NCBI GenBank assembly: GCA_030016455.1
Contig: JASEJH010000028.1
Span: 1-10,416 of the forward strand
Reading direction: 5' to 3'
Origin: Thermoanaerobacteraceae bacterium
Lineage (GTDB): Bacteria; Bacillota; Desulfotomaculia; Desulfotomaculales; Ammonificaceae
Length of the DNA stretch: 10,416 bases
The notes under the pieces are model-generated. The model had not been told where the DNA came from. It searched no databases and worked only from the letters and a program-made list of their open reading frames with translations. This document shows, piece after piece, positions 1-6,766 of this stretch (position 1 is its first letter; every line of letters starts with the position of its first letter). Both the position numbers and the translations under genes were made by a program.

Positions 1-22
1 AGCTCGGAACCGATCGAGCGTC

Positions 23-29
23 AAGGAGG
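23..29 (+). promoter_or_regulatory. Ribosome binding site of the selenoprotein gene
   Basis: AAGGAGG lies 7 nt before the ATG at 37. It is a near-perfect anti-16S match and fixes the start of the redoxin gene upstream of the in-frame TGA. This is the main reason to reject a start at the GTG at 190. Confidence 0.85.
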
Positions 30-36
30 TGTTCCC

Positions 37-483
37 ATGGCTGTCAGCTCCAGGAGAGCAGAGTTGGGAGCTCCCGCTCCGGCCTTCGCCCTCCCCGACC
101 TGGCGGGAGAAAAGACGGTCCGTTTCCCGGACGATTTTCAAAACCAGCCGGTGATGCTGATCTTCTTCAGCCCCACCTGACCGCCCTGCGTGCAGGAAGC
201 GCTGCAGTTGCAGCCGTACTTTCCGGAATGGCGGGAAAAAGGCGTCCAGGTGCTGCTCATCGCCCAGGAGCAGGAACCGGCAGCCCGTTTTCTGGCGCAG
301 CACGACCTGGAACTTCTCGCGCTGCTTGACGCCCGGGGAGAGGCCGCCGCGGTGTACAACGCCTACGCCGTCCCGCAAACCGTCTGGGTAGACAAGGACG
401 GAATCGTCCGGCACGTCAGCGTTGGCTGGCGGGAGGAAAACGTCGCGGAGTTCGATGAGCTGGCCGATACACTATCGCAGTGA
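37..483 (+). CDS. Thioredoxin/TlpA-like redoxin selenoprotein (UPPC active site)
   Basis: A 148-residue redoxin of the AhpC/TSA-TlpA superfamily, probably a cytoplasmic thiol-disulfide oxidoreductase or peroxiredoxin-like enzyme, since no signal peptide is seen. Read from ATG 37, the frame is open to TGA 481-483 except for a TGA at 178-180 (residue 48). The flanking residues are L-I-F-F-S-P-T-(TGA)-P-P-C, exactly where the first Cys of a thioredoxin C-x-x-C motif belongs; the resolving Cys is residue 51. Other family marks are G-A-P-A-P-A-F-A-L-P-D-L near the N terminus and the cis-proline segment A-V-P-Q-T (Pro113), followed by the V-W-V-D-K-D-G beta-hairpin. Homology continues smoothly across the TGA, and a hairpin resembling a bacterial SECIS follows it. 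The likely reading is selenocysteine insertion. The alternatives are a one-base TGC/TGT-to-TGA sequencing error or a nonsense mutation. The substrate is unknown. The next gene begins 52 bp after the stop. Confidence 0.85.
195..224 (+). promoter_or_regulatory. Candidate bacterial SECIS element
   Basis: The upper stem GCTGC (201-205) pairs with GCAGC (210-214) around the four-base loop AGTT (206-209), which has G at loop position 2 and U after it. A lower stem, GGAAG (195-199), can pair with the CTTTCC stretch (219-224) across an asymmetric internal loop. The apical loop starts about 25 nt after the TGA, inside the spacing typical of bacterial SECIS elements, which lie in the coding region just downstream of the UGA and bind SelB. 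Folded by eye only. Confidence 0.65.
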
Positions 484-535
484 TCTGAGCTGGAAGGATG
501 CCGTCTACTACAATAAAACGGGGAAGGAGAGCACA

Positions 536-823
536 GTGAGAAAGACTCCAGCCGTATTAACGATCATTTTCTTGATCTTGGCTCTGGCCTCATTTTGCAA
601 ATTTCTCGAACTGCAAAACGCAGTCGTAGACGGCGATGGTATAGGAGTTTATTTTCTTTGCTTTGAAATCAACGATAGAGTGCCGAATGAAGAGATTCCC
701 ATATACGCGCACAGGTTCTTAAATACCGCGCTGATCCTTACTGTTGTCGCAGTGATTTCGGGACTTGCGGGTGTTCTTGAGGGGGCGAGAGGCGATGCAA
801 AAACCAGCCGACCTCCGGATTGA
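536..823 (+). CDS. Small two-span membrane protein, function unknown
   Basis: A 95-residue protein starting at GTG 536, chosen because AAGGAG (524-529) sits 6 nt upstream; the frame is open further upstream but that part overlaps the redoxin gene. Two hydrophobic segments (about residues 4-24 and 62-82) flank a loop of about 37 residues (contents include D-G-D-G-I-G-V-Y-F and N-D-R-V-P-N-E-E). The positive R-K at the N terminus and the charged C-terminal tail suggest both ends are cytoplasmic. I do not recognise a family. Its codons are visibly more AT-rich than those of its neighbours, hinting at a different history or weak codon selection. It lies between the selenoprotein and the TIGR04076 gene and overlaps the latter by 29 nt, so the three are probably cotranscribed. 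Confidence 0.65.
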   Translation: MRKTPAVLTIIFLILALASFCKFLELQNAVVDGDGIGVYFLCFEINDRVPNEEIPIYAHRFLNTALILTVVAVISGLAGVLEGARGDAKTSRPPD

Positions 824-1097
824 AGTGGTAACAATTAAAGGAAACTGTCCGGTCTACCGGGAAGGAGACGCTTTTTCCATTATCGAGGGGTTTAAACTTG
901 TCGCGGAAAAACCCCTCTGCCTGCACGCCCTGGCGGCGCTCCTCCCCTACTACGTCGCGCTCAGCCGGAGTGTTCCCCCTGTATCGCTCGGCCTGGCACG
1001 CGAAGGAGAGTCCGCCTTCGTACAGTGCCCCGACCCCTGCGAATGGACCGGTGGCGGCACAGTGGTCTTTAAGATAACCCCGGCCAGATCCGGATAA
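795..1097 (+). CDS. TIGR04076 family protein
   Basis: A 100-residue protein matching the TIGR04076 family as I remember it: an opening V-x-x-I-K-G-N-C-P-V-Y, a central L-C-L-H-A-L-A-A-L-L-P-Y-Y-V-A-L-S and a closing V-Q-C-P-D-P-C-E-W-T-G-G-G-T-V-V-F. The four cysteines (18, 42, 78, 82) fall in these conserved blocks, suggesting a metal-binding or redox role, but the family has no established function that I know of. The ATG at 795 is preferred: AGGGGG (780-785) is 9 nt upstream and the conserved block begins soon after. An in-frame TTG at 765 would add ten unlike residues. The start lies inside the preceding membrane-protein gene, suggesting translational coupling. It is probably the last gene of this transcript, since the next gene is convergent. 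Confidence 0.8.
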   Translation: MQKPADLRIEVVTIKGNCPVYREGDAFSIIEGFKLVAEKPLCLHALAALLPYYVALSRSVPPVSLGLAREGESAFVQCPDPCEWTGGGTVVFKITPARSG

Positions 1098-1129
1098 CAA
1101 ACCGCCCTGCGCTGCCGTGCCCAGTCCTC

Positions 1130-1143
1130 CCGGGTTCGCCCGG
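1130..1143. other. Stable hairpin with TTCG loop
   Basis: CCGGG (1130-1134) and CCCGG (1139-1143) close a TTCG tetraloop, an exceptionally stable RNA hairpin. It lies between two convergent genes and abuts an A tract, so on its own it is not a canonical terminator on the plus strand. It may contribute to transcript 3'-end formation or stability. Confidence 0.4.
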
Positions 1144-1145
1144 AC

Positions 1146-1173
1146 AAAAAAAGCGGCCCCCGTGTGCGTTTTT
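1146..1173. terminator. Possible bidirectional terminator between convergent genes
   Basis: A run of seven A (1146-1152) and a run of five T (1169-1173) flank a GC-rich core that can form a short imperfect stem (GCG 1153-1155 with TGC 1165-1167, one bulged G). The arrangement could end both the plus-strand transcript and the minus-strand VanW transcript. The GC stem is short, so confidence is low. The rest of the 1098-1288 gap shows no gene. Confidence 0.35.
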
Positions 1174-1288
1174 CAAGCAATTAAAGCGAACCATCCGGGT
1201 ATGCAAACGACTTGGCCGGCGGTTTCATTTTTTCCTCGAAATAACCCAGACACAAGCTGCTGCGAAGGGTCTTCTGTTACAAATGCGG

Positions 1289-2083
1289 CTATTCGCCGCG
1301 GATCAGCCGGTTGAGCGGCGGGTAGGTGTCCTCGGAGATCAACGTCCGCACCGAGTGTCCGCCTCGCGTCACCCGGCGGTAGACGGCCACGCGCAGGCCG
1401 GGTGCCCCGCGGGTGACCATGCGCCAGGTCATTTCCGGATTGGTGCCGCTCGCCCTGACCACCTCTCCCGGGGGGATGACCTCCCTGATCTCCCTTTCGA
1501 CGGTTATGTCGCAGTCCGGCAGCTTCCGGGAAATGATGCGGCAGATGAGCCACTTCCCCCGGACCGCTGCTTCGATCTTGACCGGCCATGCGTAAGGGTT
1601 CCGGAAACGCAGGTCGATGTTGTACTGCGCTACGGCGGCGTCCTGCCCCGGCGGCGCGTAGCGCGGCGGAAACTGGTGGCGGTGCCGTTCGAGGATGTCG
1701 AGCCCGGCGAGGAGGGCGGCGTTATAAAGTGTCGTGGAGGCCTGGCAGACGCCCCCGCCCCAGCTCGGGATCAGTTCGCCCTCATAGCTTACCGGCGCTT
1801 TGACGTAACCCCGGTCCGCCGACCAGGAGCCGACTGTCTTGTTGAATGAGAACTCCCCGCCCGGCGGCAGGAGCTTGCCGTCGATTGCCTGGACCGCCAG
1901 CCTGGCGTTGTGAATCTGCGCCGGGGTCCGGCCGTCGAGGCCGGTGCGGTACGCCGCAATGACGTGCCACCGCCCCGGCTGCGCGGCCGCCCACGTCCCG
2001 AGCAGGATGACGGCCGCAACCGAAACCGCGGTCAAGACCGCCTTTTGGCACCGGCCCGAGAGAAGGGGTCTATCCGGTCTCAT
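1289..2083 (-). CDS. VanW family protein
   Basis: A 264-residue protein with an N-terminal signal anchor (about residues 14-34) and an extracytoplasmic VanW domain. The diagnostic stretch is present: L-P-P-G-G-E-F-S-F-N-K-T-V-G (72-85), R-G-Y (91-93), W-G-G-G-V-C-Q-A-S-T-T-L-Y-N-A-A (108-123), and Y-N-I-D-L-R-F-R-N (154-162). The C terminus (about 195-264, ending R-T-L-I-S-E-D-T-Y-P-P-L-N-R-L) is typical of this family. VanW was named from vancomycin-resistance clusters, but its biochemical activity is not established and most members lie outside such clusters; no vanA/H/X-like gene is seen here. The start ATG overlaps the TGA of the alpha-2-macroglobulin gene (ATGA), and AAAGGTGA lies 7 nt upstream inside that gene, so it is probably translationally coupled. 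A short hairpin (1285-1299) overlaps its stop codon. Confidence 0.88.
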   Translation of the reverse strand: MRPDRPLLSGRCQKAVLTAVSVAAVILLGTWAAAQPGRWHVIAAYRTGLDGRTPAQIHNARLAVQAIDGKLLPPGGEFSFNKTVGSWSADRGYVKAPVSYEGELIPSWGGGVCQASTTLYNAALLAGLDILERHRHQFPPRYAPPGQDAAVAQYNIDLRFRNPYAWPVKIEAAVRGKWLICRIISRKLPDCDITVEREIREVIPPGEVVRASGTNPEMTWRMVTRGAPGLRVAVYRRVTRGGHSVRTLISEDTYPPLNRLIRGE

Positions 2084-5000
2084 CGGACGCTCACCTTTTG
2101 CTCAACACCGTGTGCGGCTACGTCCGGCCGGTACATGGCCTCGACAAGCGGCGGTCTGGCGCGGTAGGTTCCGGGGATTCCCGCACGCATCTCGTACTCG
2201 AGCACGCTTTCGCCCTTCGGGAGCGTTTCGATGTAGAAGGTCACCCGGTCGTCGCGCACGTCCCGGTCAACCCACCAGTAGTTCCACTCCCACAGCTCCA
2301 TCCTGCCGCGGTCAAACGCCTCGAACCCGGCGGGCAGGTAATCCTCCACAATCAGGTGCCGGTACAGGCGCGGGGAATTGACGGTGAGCCGCACGCGCAC
2401 CACGTCGCCGTTTTTAAAGCCGGTCGCGGCGAACCTCGCGGGCTGAAGGCTAATGGTGCCGGACTTCTCGTCCCGGCGCGAGACAAGCTTCCTGTATTCG
2501 CGCTTGACGGCGATTCCGGAACGGGGAGCGCCCGGCGGCGAATCCTCTAAAAACTGCTTCAGTTCCACCGTGTAGTAAAGCATACCCCGGCCGTATACCG
2601 TAAAGGCCACGCTGTTTTCTCCCGTACGGACCTTTCCGGGATCGACCCTTATCTCCTGCTCCGGTGCGAAGAGCGAATCCTTGTCGAATCTCACCGTTTT
2701 AATCTCCTCCCCGTTGCAGGAGACGGTGACAGTAAAGTCCGGGTTTGTCTCCCGTGTCAGTGCAAGGTATTCCGACAGGGCGTAGAGAACCAGCGCGGTG
2801 TCGCGTGTTGAAAGCCAGTGGTTGAACCGGCGCTGCCTCGTAAGCCAGCGCACTATTTTGGATGTCCGTTCGTCGGCGGGTGTAAGCTTAATCACCGCCG
2901 TCAGCGCGAGCGCGGTCGTCTCCGTCGATGCCTCGAAGTATTCGCCGGTCTTGCCCTCCCAGTAAATCTCGCCCGGGGTGACATTCGCCTGCTCCCAGAG
3001 ACGCTCGAGGTATTTCCGGGCAAGCTCCGTTTCGCCGATGTTGTGCAGGGTCAGGGCGACCAGCGCCGTCTCGCGCGGACCCAGGGAGGTTTTGCCGTTC
3101 AAAACCGGTTCAAGGCCGGCTTTTACCTTTTCCTTCTGCCCGCCGAGCGAAAGGACGTAAAGGCCGTAAATCTTCTTCCCAACATCTTTCTTTTCCAACG
3201 CCAGCGCCTGTTCAAGCGCCGCAAGACCCCGGGACAGTACATCCTCGTTTACCGCAAACCCGGCCTCACGGGCCGTCAAGAGCCCGAAGACGACGTAGGA
3301 GGTCATCCACAGATCGTTCCGCCCGTACTGGCACCAGCCCCAGCCGCCGCTGTCGTCCCGCTGGAAATCGTACAGCCGGTTCAGGCCCTTGCCCACCATA
3401 TCCGGAAGCTGCTTCTCCAGCTCGGGGTTCCGGATGCCGAGCGACTTCATCGTGCGCCAGATCACCACGTCCGGCAAAAACGCGCTCATCGTCTGCTCCG
3501 TGCAGCCGTATGGGTACCGGGCCAGGTATTCGAGGCCGCCCAGCATGGCCGCGGCTAACGACGGCGCCACGCGCACCCGGATTTCACTCGCTCCCGGGAA
3601 CGCCTCGCTGCGGACGGTGAGTTTCTCCGTTACGCTTCCGGCGGCCAGCGTACCGGTGCGTGTCTCCACGACCCGCCTGCCGGGCGGGTGAACCGGGAGG
3701 GTTAACCGCATCGCGTCGTCCGCCGCCGGGCAGTTCGCGTAAACCGTCAGCGAAACCATCCCTAACTTCCCCGCCGTTGCCCGCCACTGGACATGTTCGA
3801 CCCCGCCGCCCGGAACCTTCACCGTCTGGGAAGACGGGTTCCGGAGCTTGAGGTCCGGGGCTTCGAGCGCTACCGAGACCTCCTGCTCCTCCGAGAGGTA
3901 GTTGTGTACCAGGGCAGAGAGCAGCGCTTCGTCGCCTGCCACCAAAAAGCGCGGCGTCTGGAGCCGGACAAGAAAATCCTTTGCGGCAACAATGCTCGCG
4001 GTACACTCCCCGACAGCGGTGTCAAGCGTGCAGCCCCGCGCGGTAAAACGCCATGTGGTGAGGTTGTCGGGCAGCTTGAAGGAGGCCCGGGCCTCGCCTT
4101 TTTCGTCCGTGACTATGGCGGGAAGCCAGCAGGCCGTATCCGCGAAATCCTCGCGCACTTCCCCTGTAGGGGCGGTCTTGTCGCCGCTCAGGTATATATC
4201 AGGGAAGGAATAGTTTGTGGCGACCAGGTTATCCTGGCGGGTGTAAAAATAGTCGAGTATCGGCCTGGTATCGTCCTCCCGGATGGCGTAGATGGCCTCG
4301 TCAATCACCCCGAGCGAGACCTCGGCCTGGACGGGCCTGCCTTCAGCGTCCGTGGTCTTGATGGCACAGGTTACCTCGTCTCCGGGACCGTACTTCTTCT
4401 TTTCCGGGGTCACGGTCAGCTTAAGCGTCTGCTGCTTCAGCGACACCCCGGCCTCGGCCGTCTGGGTTACGAACTTCTTCCCTTTTACGTAGCAGACCGA
4501 AACATAAAAGTTCGGCCGGTACTCGGGCCGCACAGGTATTTCCACCAGCGTGGACCTGCTGTTTAACGTCAGCAGCCTGTGTTCGTACAAGTTCCGGCCC
4601 TCAACGGTGAGCAGCGCCGCTGCCCCTTCTTCCCCTGCGTTGATTAACACCTTTGCGGTGTCGCCGGGTTCATAGGTCTTTTTATCCATAAAAATCTCCA
4701 GGTTCGGGTAAGGGTAGCCGCCGTACTCGCCCTCGCCTGCTACCCAAATCCAGGTTGCCGACGTGATCCGGTTGCCCCGGCGGTCCCGGCCGGTCGCTTT
4801 GATGAGATATGAGCCCGGCTCTTCCGGCACGAACTCGAAGCTGGCGCGCCCGTTGTTGTCTGTGCGGACCTTCTTGCTGGTCACCGCGGTAGCGGTCTCT
4901 TTCCCGGTTTCCCAGTCAACCCGGCTGGCCGTGACGCTGAGCGCAACACCCTGCTGGGGCTTCCCGTCGTAGTCGAACGCCGCCAGCTTGAAGCGGGCGC

Positions 5001-6762
5001 TCTCTCCCGGCGCCATAACCCAGCGTGCGGGCTCCACGCCGATGCTGAATTCCCCCTGCGTGGCGATAATGGTCCCTTCGCCGGTGGCTGCCCGGCCGTC
5101 CTTTTCCGTAACGGTGACTGCAACCGTAAACCGCTGGTCAACCGGCTGGTTACTTTCGGGCTGTTCGAACTCGGTCAAAAACCGGACTTCGGCTTCGCCG
5201 CGCGCGTCCGTCCGGGCTGTTCCCTCGGCAATCACCTCGCCGTGGTTCCCGTATTCCTCATACCCCCCGTAAAACTCCTCCCGGCCCGGCCAGAACCAGT
5301 AGTCGGCGCGGAAAACCGTGTACTGCACCTCCGCCCCTACCACCGGAGCGCCGAAGTAGTATTCAGCTTTGATCTTTGCCTTGACCTTTTCCCCGCGCAC
5401 GCATTGTTTATCGGGCATCTTTACGGATACGGCAAACTCGGGCTTGCGGTATTCGGCCACGGTGAAGAAGGCCGTCTCCGTGTGCCCCCCGAACGTGCAC
5501 GTAATGTAATACGGGCCGGTGGGCGCGTACTCGGGCAGGGTGAACTGCCCGAAGAACGAACCGAAACGGGTGAGCGAAAACGACCCGGAATACACAAGGG
5601 TATCCCGCCGGTCCCTGACCTGAACGCGCGCCTGCCCGTTGTGGGGCACCCGGTAGAGATCGTTGAAAAACTCGCGCACGATCCCTTTGAAACGAACCTC
5701 TTGCCCGGGGCGGTAGACGGGCCGGTCGGTGTACGCATAGATTTTCAGCGAGTCGCTTCGCGGCGGTTCCCACCAAGAGGTAACAAAAGCAGGCGATTCG
5801 CCTTTCCGGGCGATGACCAGCCTCCCTGCCGGCCCGTTCTGCGCCGGCCTGACGGGACCGCGCCACATGCCGTCCGCGCCGGTTTTACACGAGTGGACTA
5901 TTTTGTTGCCCTGCAAGACTTTAATCTCCGCGCCCGGCACCGGCCTGCCGCTCTCGAGTTCCACCACGTAGGCCAGCAAATCGCCGCCGCTTTCTTTAGT
6001 GACCAGGCCGACATCACCCACCACAAACCAACTGGTCCTTTCCATGCCCGCGGTGGAAACGGTAACGACATAAATTCCCGGTGGCTTCTGACCCAGTTCC
6101 ACCCGCTGGTGGTACACGCCCTCGTTATCCCTGGAGTTGATTTTCACCTTCATTGATTCACGCGCTTCTATCGCCGGCTCCTTAGACAGCGTTTTACCGG
6201 CGATTTCCCCCCAGGGGTTCATCAGGATTTCGTAGACGAACCCTGCCCTCCCGGCAAACACCTCGTTGGTGCTCACTCTGTAAATGTCAACGTCCACAGA
6301 ATCGCCGGGAGTAAAGCCGTCGAGCACAATTTGCGGTTTTTCTCCGGTCATGAACGTGTGTTGTGGATTGTAAAGGTTGAAGTAATACGGACCCGGCGTA
6401 AGCGCCAGATCGAGGTGCTTTACTTCTCCTTCACGCAGCGTTATTCTGGTGGGAGAGTAACTGTGAATCCGGCTGCACGCTTCTATCTTGTAGTCTCCCG
6501 CCGGGACGGCCTCGAAACGAAACTTGCCCTCTCCGTCGGCCTGCGTACGCTTGATCTCGTCCTCCGAGACTGCAGCTTTAGCGGGCAGCAGCGAGACCAG
6601 CGTGCCGGGAATCGGCCGGCCGGTGTCGGCAGCGGTCACGCGCCCTTCAATCGTCCCGACCGGCGTCTCGTGCGCCATCGCAAAACTTAGAACCGCCAAA
6701 CACCAGAAGACGGCGAGGAGGACTGCCCACCGATTTAAAGCACTCTGACCGGGGAGTTTCAT
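2080..6762 (-). CDS. Bacterial alpha-2-macroglobulin family protein
   Basis: A 1560-residue protein of the length expected for bacterial alpha-2-macroglobulins, which entrap proteases or other attackers through an internal thioester. A signal sequence (hydrophobic core about 12-30, possible cleavage after A-M-A) has no lipobox, unlike the lipoprotein form of Escherichia coli. In order: a carboxypeptidase-regulatory-like beta domain (about 36-122); a macroglobulin MG2 domain with Y-T-D-R-P-V-Y-R-P-G-Q (D at 346); further MG domains, one starting near 692 (M-D-K-K-T-Y-E-P-G-D); a likely bait region (about 840-870); the signature F-A-D-T-A-C-W-L-P (Trp at 879); and the thioester domain with Y-G-C-T-E-Q, giving Cys1087 and Gln1090, followed by G-G-W-G-W (1139-1143). 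The thioester therefore looks competent. The gene lies between an upstream membrane-protein gene and VanW in a tight operon; no PbpC gene adjoins it. Confidence 0.93.
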   Translation of the reverse strand: MKLPGQSALNRWAVLLAVFWCLAVLSFAMAHETPVGTIEGRVTAADTGRPIPGTLVSLLPAKAAVSEDEIKRTQADGEGKFRFEAVPAGDYKIEACSRIHSYSPTRITLREGEVKHLDLALTPGPYYFNLYNPQHTFMTGEKPQIVLDGFTPGDSVDVDIYRVSTNEVFAGRAGFVYEILMNPWGEIAGKTLSKEPAIEARESMKVKINSRDNEGVYHQRVELGQKPPGIYVVTVSTAGMERTSWFVVGDVGLVTKESGGDLLAYVVELESGRPVPGAEIKVLQGNKIVHSCKTGADGMWRGPVRPAQNGPAGRLVIARKGESPAFVTSWWEPPRSDSLKIYAYTDRPVYRPGQEVRFKGIVREFFNDLYRVPHNGQARVQVRDRRDTLVYSGSFSLTRFGSFFGQFTLPEYAPTGPYYITCTFGGHTETAFFTVAEYRKPEFAVSVKMPDKQCVRGEKVKAKIKAEYYFGAPVVGAEVQYTVFRADYWFWPGREEFYGGYEEYGNHGEVIAEGTARTDARGEAEVRFLTEFEQPESNQPVDQRFTVAVTVTEKDGRAATGEGTIIATQGEFSIGVEPARWVMAPGESARFKLAAFDYDGKPQQGVALSVTASRVDWETGKETATAVTSKKVRTDNNGRASFEFVPEEPGSYLIKATGRDRRGNRITSATWIWVAGEGEYGGYPYPNLEIFMDKKTYEPGDTAKVLINAGEEGAAALLTVEGRNLYEHRLLTLNSRSTLVEIPVRPEYRPNFYVSVCYVKGKKFVTQTAEAGVSLKQQTLKLTVTPEKKKYGPGDEVTCAIKTTDAEGRPVQAEVSLGVIDEAIYAIREDDTRPILDYFYTRQDNLVATNYSFPDIYLSGDKTAPTGEVREDFADTACWLPAIVTDEKGEARASFKLPDNLTTWRFTARGCTLDTAVGECTASIVAAKDFLVRLQTPRFLVAGDEALLSALVHNYLSEEQEVSVALEAPDLKLRNPSSQTVKVPGGGVEHVQWRATAGKLGMVSLTVYANCPAADDAMRLTLPVHPPGRRVVETRTGTLAAGSVTEKLTVRSEAFPGASEIRVRVAPSLAAAMLGGLEYLARYPYGCTEQTMSAFLPDVVIWRTMKSLGIRNPELEKQLPDMVGKGLNRLYDFQRDDSGGWGWCQYGRNDLWMTSYVVFGLLTAREAGFAVNEDVLSRGLAALEQALALEKKDVGKKIYGLYVLSLGGQKEKVKAGLEPVLNGKTSLGPRETALVALTLHNIGETELARKYLERLWEQANVTPGEIYWEGKTGEYFEASTETTALALTAVIKLTPADERTSKIVRWLTRQRRFNHWLSTRDTALVLYALSEYLALTRETNPDFTVTVSCNGEEIKTVRFDKDSLFAPEQEIRVDPGKVRTGENSVAFTVYGRGMLYYTVELKQFLEDSPPGAPRSGIAVKREYRKLVSRRDEKSGTISLQPARFAATGFKNGDVVRVRLTVNSPRLYRHLIVEDYLPAGFEAFDRGRMELWEWNYWWVDRDVRDDRVTFYIETLPKGESVLEYEMRAGIPGTYRARPPLVEAMYRPDVAAHGVEQKVSVR

Positions 6763-6766
6763 ATGC

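Noticed and set aside
190..483. A 97-residue gene starting at GTG 190
   Set aside because: It has no ribosome binding site and would be a redoxin without its first strand and catalytic residue; the full gene from 37 through a recoded TGA explains it better.
738..1100. Minus-strand open frame opposite the TIGR04076 gene
   Set aside because: The plus strand encodes a recognisable conserved family in the same place, and this frame has no such support.
2818..3558. Long open frames on the plus strand opposite the macroglobulin gene (also 3793-4566 and 5242-6156)
   Set aside because: They are antisense shadows caused by GC-rich codon use in the macroglobulin gene; they lack ribosome binding sites and recognisable protein features.
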